A stretch of 40,294 nucleotides of DNA. It comes from Acidaminobacter hydrogenoformans DSM 2784. Its GTDB lineage: Bacteria; Bacillota; Clostridia; Peptostreptococcales; Acidaminobacteraceae. The position numbers were made by a program, and so were the translations under genes. Under the pieces are notes generated by a model. It worked only from the letters and a program-made list of their open reading frames with translations. It was not told where the DNA came from and searched no databases. Shown here in pieces: positions 7,448 through 15,938 of this stretch. The DNA lies in NCBI RefSeq assembly GCF_900103005.1, contig NZ_FMWL01000023.1, positions 1 through 40,294 of the forward strand, written 5' to 3'. The first letter of the stretch is position 1; every line of letters starts with the position of its first letter.

Positions 7448-9316
7448 CTATTTCTCTCTCATATACAAAACATCCAGGTTGATCCAGTACCGCATAGCGT
7501 CCTCCTTAACATTGACACTGAAGTCAACATTTTCGAATACCAGCAGCACTTCAACCTCATCTGACTCCAGCTTATGGCTCATCTCTTCAAAGGTCGCTTC
7601 ATTGTAATTGCGTTGACCCAAGTCGTAGCTTTCAGAGATGCGGTCAAAATAGCCTCTCATGCTTTCCTCCAGAATGATCTGATCATTCAACCGGATTTCT
7701 AAAGTAGGCATGCCGCTCATCTGATCTGTAATCCAGTCTATCTCGTAGGTGCCGCGTTCGCCCTCCACCTCGGTGGTCGCCGCTCCGCCATATTTGCCCT
7801 CATAGTTTTGAAGTCTGATGGCCCAGCGGTAGTCCTCAATTTCAAAAGCGCCATTCTCCAGCATCAGAGCGACATTCATAACTTCTTGAGGATAATCACC
7901 ATAAATGTCTTCAGGCTCTGGCCAGATTTGTTCAAAGCCTAACTGAGCTTTAAACTGTGCCGGTTGAGCAAGCTTCTCGTCAAACCAGACAGGAAGCTTG
8001 GCACCTTCAACATAGGCCAGGTAAGTGACCGCATCAGTAATAGCTTCGCGGACCGGTCGCTCTGGCTCCTGAGCCGCAGGCACCAGCTGATCCTCTTGCA
8101 GTAAATTTTCACTGACCAGCAGTCCCTCAAGGCGGCTCAGCTGTGCTCTGACCGGGACGCTGTGGTAACCCATCACAGGTAAAACCGAGAGCACCGCCGC
8201 GCCGCAAATCAAAGCAACAATGAGCACATGCGCCTTTTCTTTTTTAAGGATCAAAAGCACCGCCGCGGCCACAGCCACAATCCAAACCAGCAGGAAGGCG
8301 TATTCCGCTGTCTTCATGCCATAGCGGCCAAGTTGTACAATCAAAGCCCAAGCCTCAAAGGCCAGGATGAGGAGCGCCGCGAATGGATAGACTTTCCGGT
8401 AGAATTTCGCGAGGCTTGAGGTGTTATGAGTGACCATGATGTGAAGCCAGGTACCGCCCACAGCATAACTGGTGGCGATTCCAGACAGCTGCATGAAGGA
8501 AGCACCTTGGCCCGCCATCAGTGTTTTTCCGGTCCACAGCAGCAGCACCACCGTCAGGGCCAGTGCGATAGGAATCATGATAAATTCGAATAGAACTTCA
8601 ATAAAGCGTGGCTGCTTTTGTAGCGTCTCCCTGCGTTCATCCACAGCACCTTTCCTAAAGTCCGGAAAGTAGCCCACGAAAATGGTGAAGGTCAGGAAGC
8701 CCACCAATGTGCCAAGGTACTGGTAAACCTTGTAGCTCATCTGCCTGTAAAGCAGGGCCTGAATTGCGCCAGCCACCGCTGACGTACCGGACATCATGAC
8801 GGCCCCATAGATCGCTGCAATGAAAAACGCTTTATGGGTCATCAGGAGCGCCCTTGAGAAATCAGACTGTTCCTCTGGTTTTGACGCTAAAACAATGAAG
8901 CCCATCAAGCTGATAAAAATCACCACAGTGACTCTTGCTGCGGAAAGACCGGACACTCTGACAATCATGTCCGCGAAGCGGTCCGGCGCGCTGCCTCCAA
9001 AGAAGTACAGCAGCAGGAAGGTCACAACCACGGCAGCCGCGCCAAGCAGATTCGCTGCCAGGAAGGCCTTCTCCGTGTTGTATTTACTCCTGGCTGCAGT
9101 GACGGTCATAAGGCTGAAAATTGCCCCTACAGCAAAGGCCAGGTGCAGACAGTTGAAAAGAAAATTATACGCCTCCTGCTCCGGCCAGTCCAGCTGGATG
9201 CGGACCATGGTGACTATGGCGAAGCCCACCGCGCTGGCAATGGAGGCTGGGTAAGCCTGAAACGCGCCAAATGCGCCTTTGAAAACTTTTGAGATTGAAC
9301 GCGTGAATGCATTCAT
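7448..9316 (-). CDS. DUF4153 multi-pass membrane protein
   Basis: 622 residues from the ATG at 9316, which has AGGAGG eight bases upstream. About ten to twelve hydrophobic segments fill residues 15-400 (for example VTVVIFISLMGFIVLA and IALALTVVLLLWTGKTLM). The last 220 residues are soluble and acidic (PEPEDIYGDYPQEV, then GTYEIDWITDQMSG). This matches the DUF4153 family, which is common in Firmicutes and has no assigned activity. It is transcribed alone, after a long and possibly structured leader. There is no clear terminator before ywbE; a GC-rich palindrome at about 7385-7396 lacks a T-run. Confidence 0.75.
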   Translation of the reverse strand: MNAFTRSISKVFKGAFGAFQAYPASIASAVGFAIVTMVRIQLDWPEQEAYNFLFNCLHLAFAVGAIFSLMTVTAARSKYNTEKAFLAANLLGAAAVVVTFLLLYFFGGSAPDRFADMIVRVSGLSAARVTVVIFISLMGFIVLASKPEEQSDFSRALLMTHKAFFIAAIYGAVMMSGTSAVAGAIQALLYRQMSYKVYQYLGTLVGFLTFTIFVGYFPDFRKGAVDERRETLQKQPRFIEVLFEFIMIPIALALTVVLLLWTGKTLMAGQGASFMQLSGIATSYAVGGTWLHIMVTHNTSSLAKFYRKVYPFAALLILAFEAWALIVQLGRYGMKTAEYAFLLVWIVAVAAAVLLILKKEKAHVLIVALICGAAVLSVLPVMGYHSVPVRAQLSRLEGLLVSENLLQEDQLVPAAQEPERPVREAITDAVTYLAYVEGAKLPVWFDEKLAQPAQFKAQLGFEQIWPEPEDIYGDYPQEVMNVALMLENGAFEIEDYRWAIRLQNYEGKYGGAATTEVEGERGTYEIDWITDQMSGMPTLEIRLNDQIILEESMRGYFDRISESYDLGQRNYNEATFEEMSHKLESDEVEVLLVFENVDFSVNVKEDAMRYWINLDVLYMREK

Positions 9317-9380
9317 AGTGCTCACCTCCTATTTGATATTTGACGTTCGGGCGTCTGGATTGGTTCCCCATCCAGCATAA

Positions 9381-9510
9381 AACCGACCCTGAAGGTCGGT
9401 TACGCTGCCAGCTCCCCAAAGACTAAGCGTCCAGATCCGCCTTTGGTTCATTGCCCCCTTTTTTGAGAGCGTTGAATTATTGATCTCTCGCTATATTTAT
9501 ACCATTATAC
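9381..9510 (-). promoter_or_regulatory. Structured leader upstream of the DUF4153 gene (unknown type)
   Basis: Between the DUF4153 gene and the divergent cyclodeaminase-family gene lie nearly 390 bases without a gene. Read on the minus strand, the part next to DUF4153 can fold: AACCGACC (arms 9381-9388 and 9394-9401) is an 8-bp hairpin, enclosed by CAGC and GCTG arms, and a second stem of TGGAT with ATCCA lies at about 9356-9375. A GGGGGC run lies near 9450. An AT-rich stretch at 9485-9510 could hold the promoter. It resembles a cis-regulatory RNA leader, but I could not match it to a riboswitch class I know. Confidence 0.35.
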
Positions 9511-9704
9511 AGCATTTTTAATCTATTTCAGTGCTATTAGCCGATGGTCCCCGCACCACACACCACTTCCCACCATCCAATTGACGCCATCTTCAGAATA
9601 ATGTTATCTTTGAATTGACACAACTGTTATTCCCAGCCCCTCCCATATGCGAGCGGATGGCACGTATTCCAAAATCGCAAGCTGCTCACAGAAAGGTGGT
9701 TCCC

Positions 9705-10712
9705 ATGCTATTTTTGAACGAAAAAGCTATGCGCAGCGCCATTTCATTACCCCAGGTCATGGATCAGGTTGAAGACGCCTACAGAATCTACGCCAGTGGC
9801 GACTTTTTCATGCCGCACCGCATTTCCGTAACCCATGAGGACAATACACTGATTTATATGCCCAGCTTTCAAAAGGATGTCCTGGGCACAAAATATCTGA
9901 CGATCTTTCCCGGCAACCCCAAAAAAGGCCTGAAATACATTGATGGACTCATGCTGCTCAGTGACGGAGAAACAGGCAAAATTCTCTCCATTATGGACGG
10001 ATCTTATCTTACTGTACTCCGAACCGGTGCTGTAGGCGGCGTTGGGGTCCGGCTGTTCACCTCAGAGGACAGTCACAGTTTAGGTGTTATAGGCATTGGT
10101 TCCCAGTCTTTCTACCAAATCCTCTATGCCACGGCATCGAGGGATATTCGTGATGTCTATCTCTACAACCATTCGCCAAAGGACTACGGCACTTACATTT
10201 CAGACCTCAAAACAGCTATGGGCAGCGATCAGCCCCATCCGGCCTTTCACATCTGCGACTCAGCGGCGGCACTGGTGCGCCAGAGTGACATAGTCATCAC
10301 GACCACCAATGCCAGTCACCCCGTGATACCGGATGATCCGGCGCTCCTCAAAGGGAAGCACTTTATTGGCATTGGTTCCTACAAGCCCGACATGAGAGAG
10401 TTTCCGCCGGCAATTTGGCAACTCGTAGATCACGTCTATACGGAGATGCCTTATGCCTGCGAGGAAAGCGGCGACCTGGCACAGCCTATTGAAGAAGGTC
10501 TGCTTAAAACGGAACAGGTCAGATATGTAGGCGATTTGCTGAATGGGATGCAGGCCAGGGGTGAGCACCAGGACCATCGGCCAAAGCCTCCCCAAAAGGG
10601 AGAGACTACTTTTTTCAAGTCCGTAGGTATGGGCCTTTTGGACTTAAAAGTGGCACAGCTTCTCTATACCGAAGCCATCAGGAAGGGACTGGGACAAGCC
10701 GTGGATTTTTGA
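9705..10712 (+). CDS. Ornithine cyclodeaminase/mu-crystallin family protein
   Basis: 335 residues from the ATG at 9705, which has GAAAGGTGG five bases upstream; the earlier in-frame ATG lacks a site. The family features are PHRISVTHEDNTLIYMP, the KYLTIFPGNPKKGL strand, a Rossmann loop GVIGIGSQSFYQ (about residue 131) and HFIGIGSYKPDMREF near residue 220. Members include ornithine cyclodeaminase, alanine dehydrogenase and imine reductases; activity cannot be assigned. Near the C-terminus, where relatives read roughly G-R-x-x-x-E-x-T-x-F-K-S, this protein has about ten extra residues (GEHQDHRPKPPQKGETTFFKS). They are encoded by DNA that contains the dispersed CCATCGGC element (10575-10582). It is monocistronic and ends at a bidirectional terminator. 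Confidence 0.8.
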   Translation: MLFLNEKAMRSAISLPQVMDQVEDAYRIYASGDFFMPHRISVTHEDNTLIYMPSFQKDVLGTKYLTIFPGNPKKGLKYIDGLMLLSDGETGKILSIMDGSYLTVLRTGAVGGVGVRLFTSEDSHSLGVIGIGSQSFYQILYATASRDIRDVYLYNHSPKDYGTYISDLKTAMGSDQPHPAFHICDSAAALVRQSDIVITTTNASHPVIPDDPALLKGKHFIGIGSYKPDMREFPPAIWQLVDHVYTEMPYACEESGDLAQPIEEGLLKTEQVRYVGDLLNGMQARGEHQDHRPKPPQKGETTFFKSVGMGLLDLKVAQLLYTEAIRKGLGQAVDF

Positions 10713-10731
10713 TGGCCCCGGCTAATAAAAC

Positions 10732-10793
10732 AAAAAAGGACTGTGAACTGGCGCCCCCAAGGTTATGGGACGATCATTTCACAGTCCTTTTTT
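10732..10793. terminator. Bidirectional Rho-independent terminator
   Basis: AAAAAAGGACTGTGAA (10732-10747) pairs perfectly with TTCACAGTCCTTTTTT (10778-10793) around a loop of about 30 bases. The A-run on one side and T-run on the other make it work for both the cyclodeaminase-family gene and the convergent patatin-like gene. The following stretch 10800-10870 holds another GCCGATGG copy and a GGTG-CCTGA-CACC palindrome (10855-10867). Confidence 0.85.
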
Positions 10794-10882
10794 AATTAAA
10801 AATGCCGATGGAAAATTTGCCAGGCGCCTTTTCCCTAAGCAAGAGGCAGGCGGTGCCTGACACCTCCTGACGTGACCTGTAG

Positions 10883-11827
10883 CTATTCCACCTCTAAAAA
10901 CGCCTTCCACTTTTCAATGTCCCGCTTACCCTGAGCGTAGCCCAGCAAATAGCTGCCTGCGAGCTTTTTGTAGTCCGTCTCCCGGCTGGAGATTGGCATG
11001 ACTTCTGGATAAACCAGATAAGCCTTCCCCTCGGATTCCAGCTGCTGAAGCTCTTCGAGCGTCTGATTATAAGTAGCGTGGCGCTGAACCATAGCCTCGA
11101 CAACCTCAGGATATTTTCTGTAGTAGGCTTTAACAAAGCCGCCATACTTCGGTGGGCTTTTAATGTAACCCTTTTCCCGGGTGAGCACCACAAAGAACTT
11201 TTTCATGCCATCCCGCTTCGCTATATCCAGCGCTATGCCGCCGCCAGGCCCTATGCCCCCATCCACCAGCACTTGTCCGTCGTAATGGGTAGGCGGCATG
11301 AAAATTGGCATGGAAGACGAAGCTCTGACAATTTTCATGAGATCCCGCATCTCATGGATATCCTCTTTCCTGAAGACGACAAACTCACCCTTGTCTCTGT
11401 TGAAAGCGCCAATCCGCAGCTGTGCTTCATTTTTTGTGAAGGTCTCAAAGTCAAAGGGCAAAGCACCACCATCAACCGGGGTCTGCTCATAAATGTAATC
11501 CGCCCTGAAAAAACCTTGACCCCTGAAAAACGACTTCCAGCCGCCAAACTCAGGATCGAGGACAAGGTCCACAAAGGAGCGCTTAGCCCGCTCAATATCC
11601 CTGGAGAGATAGTTGACGCTGTGACTGGCGCCGGCGGAGATCCCGGCGACATAGTCCATATAGATGTGGTTTTCCAGCAAATTCACCAGAAAACCAGCCG
11701 TATAGCTGCCCCGCATGCCGCCGCCTTCAAAAATCAGCGCGGTATCCTTGATGTTGCTGGTGATCCTTTCAGTTTTACCTGTTCCATCCATTTGAGCAGG
11801 TTTCTCTATTTGGGTTGTCTTTTCCAT
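10883..11827 (-). CDS. Patatin-like phospholipase family protein (YjjU-like)
   Basis: 314 residues. The catalytic dyad motifs of patatin-type lipid acyl hydrolases are present: an oxyanion-hole GGGMRG (about residue 36), the nucleophile serine in GISAG (GxSxG, about residue 62) and the DGG motif with the catalytic aspartate (about 188). The N-terminal 28 residues are polar and not part of the domain. There is no signal peptide, so it is cytoplasmic or peripheral to the membrane. The relatives closest in form are the YjjU/RssA-like bacterial patatins of unknown substrate. The ribosome binding site is AAGGGGA, eleven bases before the ATG. It lies directly upstream of a 14-bp tandem repeat that begins at the uvrA-like stop. 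Confidence 0.88.
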   Translation of the reverse strand: MEKTTQIEKPAQMDGTGKTERITSNIKDTALIFEGGGMRGSYTAGFLVNLLENHIYMDYVAGISAGASHSVNYLSRDIERAKRSFVDLVLDPEFGGWKSFFRGQGFFRADYIYEQTPVDGGALPFDFETFTKNEAQLRIGAFNRDKGEFVVFRKEDIHEMRDLMKIVRASSSMPIFMPPTHYDGQVLVDGGIGPGGGIALDIAKRDGMKKFFVVLTREKGYIKSPPKYGGFVKAYYRKYPEVVEAMVQRHATYNQTLEELQQLESEGKAYLVYPEVMPISSRETDYKKLAGSYLLGYAQGKRDIEKWKAFLEVE

Positions 11828-11841
11828 TTGTAGTTATTTCC

Positions 11842-11911
11842 CCTTTTGAACGTCACCTTTTGAACGTCACCTTTGACGCGTCAATTTTCACGCGTCAACT
11901 TTCACACGTCA
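11842..11911. repeat. 14-bp tandem repeat (five units) at the end of the uvrA-like gene
   Basis: Two exact copies of CCTTTTGAACGTCA (11842-11855, 11856-11869) are followed by three diverged units of about 14 bases that share ACG-GTCA. The last unit lies over the final codons and stop of the uvrA-like gene. The pattern suggests that a piece of the 3' end of the gene was amplified by slippage and then decayed. It fills the whole gap to the patatin-like gene. Confidence 0.75.
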
Positions 11912-14469
11912 TCACCAAGATCAAAGGCCTGTCTTAAATACTGTCCCGTATAAGACTTTGGATTTAGCGCCACCTCACGGGGCGTGCCTTCCGCTACAAT
12001 CCAGCCGCCCTGATCGCCGCCAAGGGGGCCGAGGTCAATGACCCAGTCAGAGGCGCCTATGACCTGAAGATTATGCTCGACGACAATCACCGTATTCCCG
12101 GCATCCACCATCCGGTTCAGCAGCACCAGGAAATTCTCCACATCCAGGGGGTGAAGCCCTGTAGTCGGCTCATCAATGAGATAGAGACTGTGCCTGCCCT
12201 CGCTGGAGGTCAACGACTTTGCCAGCTTGAGCCGCTGGGCCTCACCACCGGATAATGTCGTGAGGGTCTGACCCAGCTCCAAATACCCCAGGCCCACATC
12301 CTTCAGAAGCTTCAAATGCTTCATCAGCTTGTTCTTATCCCGAAAGAGCACCATGGCTTCATCCACCGTCAGCTTCAGCACGCCCTTGATGGAATGTCCC
12401 TGGTACGCCACAGACAGAACCTCATCATTGAACTGATTTCCCCCGCACACCGGACAGACCACATCTATATTCTCAAAAAACAGCAGGTTGCTCTCTACAT
12501 AACCCAGGCCCTCACAGTGTTCACACCGGCCGCCCTTGGTATTGAAGGAAAAATGCTTTGCGTCAAGACCCAGGACTTTAGCCTCTGACAATCCGCCAAA
12601 AATCTTTCGAACCTCAGAATATAAGCCAGAATAAGTCGCCACGTTGGAACGCTTCATCCGGGAAATCACAGCTTGCTCAACGGTGATGACGTCGTCGAAA
12701 ATACTGCTGTTGAACCCGGCAGCACCGCTGGGATCAACTCCGGCACTGGCACCATCACCGGTATCAATGACGGTGCTGGCACCGCTGCTGCCATTGGCAG
12801 CACTCATGACACGATCTGCCAGCTCTTCAAACACCAGCGTCGACTTGCCAGAGCCCGAAACCCCAGTCACACAAGTGAGACACCCCGCCGGGAAGCGCAC
12901 CTCCAGGTGCTTGAGGTTGAAACGGGACGCGTCCCGCACCGAAAACTGACCCGCCGGCTTTCGTACGGAAGCGCCAAGAAACGGCCGCGGCCGTTTGAGA
13001 TAGCGACCCGTGACAGAATCCGGCTGTTCCAGGAGCGCCTCATAAGTCCCTGTCCCCACGACCTCGCCCCCATGCCTGCCGGATCCGGGACCCAAATCTA
13101 TAATGTAATCCGCCGCCCGGATTACCTCCGGATCATGCTCAATGACAAGCACCGTGTTGCCGAGGTTCCTGAGGGCCTTCAGCACATTCAAAATGCCCGC
13201 CGTATCCTTGGGGTGGAGGCCTATAGTTGGCTCATCCATAATGTAGATCAGCCCCGTCATGGTAGAATCCAGCACCGCCGCCAGCTTGATCCGCTGACCT
13301 TCCCCGCCGGACAAGGTCATGGTCTGGCGGTCCAGCGAAAGGTACCCCAGGCCTACATTGACAATACGCCGCAGCTTAGCGTCAAGATCCCTGATATAAG
13401 GCGCCACCAGCGCCAGTTCACGTCCGCTCAGCGACGGCTCAAGACGTCTCAGCCAGTCGCGGAGCGCTTCGAGAGACAGCACCGACAGCTCAGGCAGCCG
13501 TGTCTCCAGTACCGTGGCGGTTCTTCCCAATAGAGAAAGCTTTTCTCCGCGACATGCCGTACAAACAGCCGAATGAAAATAGGGTGACAATGCCTCCGTG
13601 AGACCGCCTTTTTCGGAAAGCCTCCGCCACAGCGTGGTCAAAACACCCTCAAAACGGCCCTCTGATACCTTCTTTGGCAAGGGCTGATCCGGAAACAGCC
13701 CGCGAACTTCAGCACTCTCCGCACCATAAAGCAGCAAAGCCAGCTGTCCCTCGCTGTACGCCGCGACGGGCCTTCCAGCCGTCAACTCAAGGCCAAAAAA
13801 TTCAAATGCCTTATTCACTGAGGAAATCTGATATTCCTTGAAGGCGTGATCCCAAAAATCCACCGCACCCTCTTCAAGAGACAAAGACGGGTTGATAACG
13901 CGATCCAGCGAAATCTCAAGGACTTCACCCAGACCATGACACACCTCACAGGCACCCTCCCGGGTATTCGCTGAGAAGTGGGAACGCGTCAGCTTCTCCA
14001 TTTTGTGCCCACAGCGATCGCAGTACATATAGACCACAAAGCTGTCGTCCGTCGTGACCAGCTCTTCCCTGCAGTCTGAAGACTTGATCAACGCCTCACA
14101 GCTGGGGCACTGACGCTTGCTCAACTTCTCGTAAACCATGCGCAGCTCCGTGTAAATATCCGTCACCGTCCCCACCGTGGAACGGGGATTTCGGTTATAG
14201 GTGCTTTGGGTAATGCGAACAGCCGGCGACAGGTTGGTGATGGCATCGACCTTGGGCTTTTGAATCCCCTGATAGCCAATCGCCTCAAGGTACTGCCGCT
14301 GACATTCCTGGTACAGCGTCTCTATAGCCAGTGTGGATTTCCCGGACCCCGACAAGCCTGTTAAAACCACCAGGGCGTTTCTGGGAATATCAACAGACAG
14401 ATGGTTCAAATTGCCCTCTCGGGCTCCGGTAATCTTGATCCATTCATGATTTTGGAAAATTTGACTCAT
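11902..14469 (-). CDS. UvrA-like ABC ATPase lacking the UvrB-binding domain (UvrA2-type)
   Basis: 855 residues from the ATG at 14469 (TGGAGGG eight bases upstream), against about 940 for canonical UvrA. Two ABC ATPase halves are complete: Walker A GLSGSGKST and GVSGSGKST, signatures TLSGGEGQR and TLSGGEAQR, and Walker B IYIMDEPT and LYLIDEPT. The zinc-module cysteines are kept (CPSCEA, CDRCGH, CEVCHGLG, CEHCEGLG, CPVCGG). Between the first CPSC and YCDRC only about 25 residues remain where UvrA has the roughly 120-residue UvrB-binding domain. Known UvrA2-type proteins lack this domain and are linked to DNA-damage or drug tolerance. A Ser/Gly/Ala-rich insert (SAANGSSGAST onward) sits in the second half. 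A true UvrA should exist elsewhere in the genome. Confidence 0.85.
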   Translation of the reverse strand: MSQIFQNHEWIKITGAREGNLNHLSVDIPRNALVVLTGLSGSGKSTLAIETLYQECQRQYLEAIGYQGIQKPKVDAITNLSPAVRITQSTYNRNPRSTVGTVTDIYTELRMVYEKLSKRQCPSCEALIKSSDCREELVTTDDSFVVYMYCDRCGHKMEKLTRSHFSANTREGACEVCHGLGEVLEISLDRVINPSLSLEEGAVDFWDHAFKEYQISSVNKAFEFFGLELTAGRPVAAYSEGQLALLLYGAESAEVRGLFPDQPLPKKVSEGRFEGVLTTLWRRLSEKGGLTEALSPYFHSAVCTACRGEKLSLLGRTATVLETRLPELSVLSLEALRDWLRRLEPSLSGRELALVAPYIRDLDAKLRRIVNVGLGYLSLDRQTMTLSGGEGQRIKLAAVLDSTMTGLIYIMDEPTIGLHPKDTAGILNVLKALRNLGNTVLVIEHDPEVIRAADYIIDLGPGSGRHGGEVVGTGTYEALLEQPDSVTGRYLKRPRPFLGASVRKPAGQFSVRDASRFNLKHLEVRFPAGCLTCVTGVSGSGKSTLVFEELADRVMSAANGSSGASTVIDTGDGASAGVDPSGAAGFNSSIFDDVITVEQAVISRMKRSNVATYSGLYSEVRKIFGGLSEAKVLGLDAKHFSFNTKGGRCEHCEGLGYVESNLLFFENIDVVCPVCGGNQFNDEVLSVAYQGHSIKGVLKLTVDEAMVLFRDKNKLMKHLKLLKDVGLGYLELGQTLTTLSGGEAQRLKLAKSLTSSEGRHSLYLIDEPTTGLHPLDVENFLVLLNRMVDAGNTVIVVEHNLQVIGASDWVIDLGPLGGDQGGWIVAEGTPREVALNPKSYTGQYLRQAFDLGDDV

Positions 14470-14487
14470 CCGCGTCGCCCTCCACAG

Positions 14488-14527
14488 CAATCCCTGTCAA
14501 TCCCTGCAAATCCCTTTCAATCCCTGT
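14488..14527. repeat. About 10-bp tandem repeat upstream of the uvrA-like gene
   Basis: Four copies of CAATCCCTG (one with an A insertion, one followed by TT) lie head to tail just upstream of the ribosome binding site of the uvrA-like gene. No gene lies between 14470 and 14593. The repeat may affect spacing of the promoter or translation start, but no function can be seen. Confidence 0.7.
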
Positions 14528-14593
14528 CCCACTAAAGAACCTCTCAAAACTTTTCAGGGCTCATCAGGACCTCCCCGGGCCCCTCCAGCGCCA

Positions 14594-15760
14594 TTACAGC
14601 ACCTCAACCTCCAGCTTGATCCCATTGATCTCAATATCCTCATCCACCTGGATCAGCAGACACTTCCGCCCCTGCCGGTCCACCACCTGCCGCAGCACAT
14701 CCAGGTATTCCGGGCTGATGGCAATATCCGCCGCAGCCGTCGAAATCTTGATGGACTTTTTCCGAAAGCCCGGCACGACATTGCCAGGTTTAAAATGCTT
14801 GTCCTCACCCGCTATTTCACCGGCCACCTCCGCAAAACGGCTGGTATCCACCCCGTTGACCTTCAGCACCCGTTCCAGCGCTTCAAGCTCAACGACAGGC
14901 ACCTCTTCCTCGGCCTGCTCAAGAACAGCCATGTCCACGGACTCGTAAATATTTTTAACCACTTCCGGTCGGGCCCTGTCCCCCACCATAACTTTGATCA
15001 GGGTGTCGAACTGTTCCTTCTCCTCTTTCGCCGTCCGGGTGTAGCCTGCATTCAGCACCCCATCGATCAGGCCCACATTGAGCTGCTCCGCCTTAGCCGT
15101 GCAGTAAATCACCTTGTTGACGTCCACCGCGTCGTCCACTATGGAAGGAAACATAAACCCTTCCAGCGGCGCATTGAGATTGAGCACGGCATTCAAATCG
15201 TGATTCACCATAAAGCGCCGGTCCCGGTAATCAAACCGCACTGATTTTTCACTGCTCTCTATTTTGTTGACACTGCATAGAATAAACTTCATCTTAAATG
15301 AAGTCTCGTCCGCACCGCTGTAATCCTCTTCACCGTAAGGCGCGTCCCGCCTTTGGGGCTTCATGTATTCCGCCTTGATAAAATTTGCCACCAAGTCTCC
15401 CTCATAAGGGCTGCTGGCAATGATCTTTTCCATGATCTGCACCGCTTTACCCTCAAAGCCCGCCAAAGTGTCCTCTGTCAGCATCTCATACAAAAAACTC
15501 TGGCCAAGGGTATCCGCCACCGGAATTGTATTGAAGGGGAGCTCAAAAATCTTCGAGTCCATTGCCCCTGTCAGCAGCTTTTTAAAGTTTGAAAAATAGA
15601 GTTCCTGCTCGGACTCGTCGCACGCGGCGAATGAGCCCGACTCATGGTAGATGATCTCCCGGGATTCCCCCATAGCAAAGACCCGGGCCAGCTGCTTAAT
15701 CTCCACTTTGCCGTCCTCTTTGAGCTGTCGTTTGAATGCTGCAATATCCTTTTTATTCAT
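14594..15760 (-). CDS. DUF4317 family protein
   Basis: 388 residues, start at an ATG with GTGGAGGG nine bases upstream. It begins MNKKDIAAFKRQLKEDG and contains FKMKFILCSVNKIESSEKSVRFD, then LEGFMFPSIVDDAVDVNKVIYCTAKAE, which match the DUF4317 family of Firmicutes. The function is unknown. There is no signal peptide or membrane segment. The C-terminal part (about 295-388) is alpha/beta with a predicted small fold (ISPEYLDVLRQVVDRQGRKCLLIQVDEDIEING). It is probably monocistronic; it lies 124 bases upstream of the uvrA-like gene on the same strand. Confidence 0.75.
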   Translation of the reverse strand: MNKKDIAAFKRQLKEDGKVEIKQLARVFAMGESREIIYHESGSFAACDESEQELYFSNFKKLLTGAMDSKIFELPFNTIPVADTLGQSFLYEMLTEDTLAGFEGKAVQIMEKIIASSPYEGDLVANFIKAEYMKPQRRDAPYGEEDYSGADETSFKMKFILCSVNKIESSEKSVRFDYRDRRFMVNHDLNAVLNLNAPLEGFMFPSIVDDAVDVNKVIYCTAKAEQLNVGLIDGVLNAGYTRTAKEEKEQFDTLIKVMVGDRARPEVVKNIYESVDMAVLEQAEEEVPVVELEALERVLKVNGVDTSRFAEVAGEIAGEDKHFKPGNVVPGFRKKSIKISTAAADIAISPEYLDVLRQVVDRQGRKCLLIQVDEDIEINGIKLEVEVL

Positions 15761-15879
15761 GTTGTCCCTCCACTTGTCAGATGTCGCTCATTCAATAATA
15801 TACCATATTTTCCTCGGGTGTAAGTAGACTGCCACGGTTTACACCCCTGTAATTCAGCACTTTTCACGGTGCTTCCTTT

Positions 15880-15928
15880 CAAAAAAATTTAGCCGATGGT
15901 CTCCAGTTCCAAAAACCATCGGCTAAAT
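15880..15928 (-). terminator. Terminator of the kdpDE-like operon, GCCGATGGT element type
   Basis: A perfect 14-bp stem, ATTTAGCCGATGGT (15887-15900) with ACCATCGGCTAAAT (15915-15928), is followed on the minus strand by a T-run at 15880-15887. It lies ten bases after the stop of the response-regulator gene. It is one of the best copies of the dispersed element. Confidence 0.85.
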
Positions 15929-15938
15929 CCTTCATCCC

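Noticed and set aside
9381..9510. Manganese (yybP-ykoY) or cyclic-dinucleotide riboswitch
   Set aside because: A TTTGGGGAG phrase and GGGGAACC look suggestive, but the closing pieces and core bases of these classes are missing.
12673..13533. 286-residue open frame on the plus strand opposite the uvrA-like gene
   Set aside because: Rich in His, Arg and Pro with no domain; it lies fully within the well-supported uvrA-like gene.
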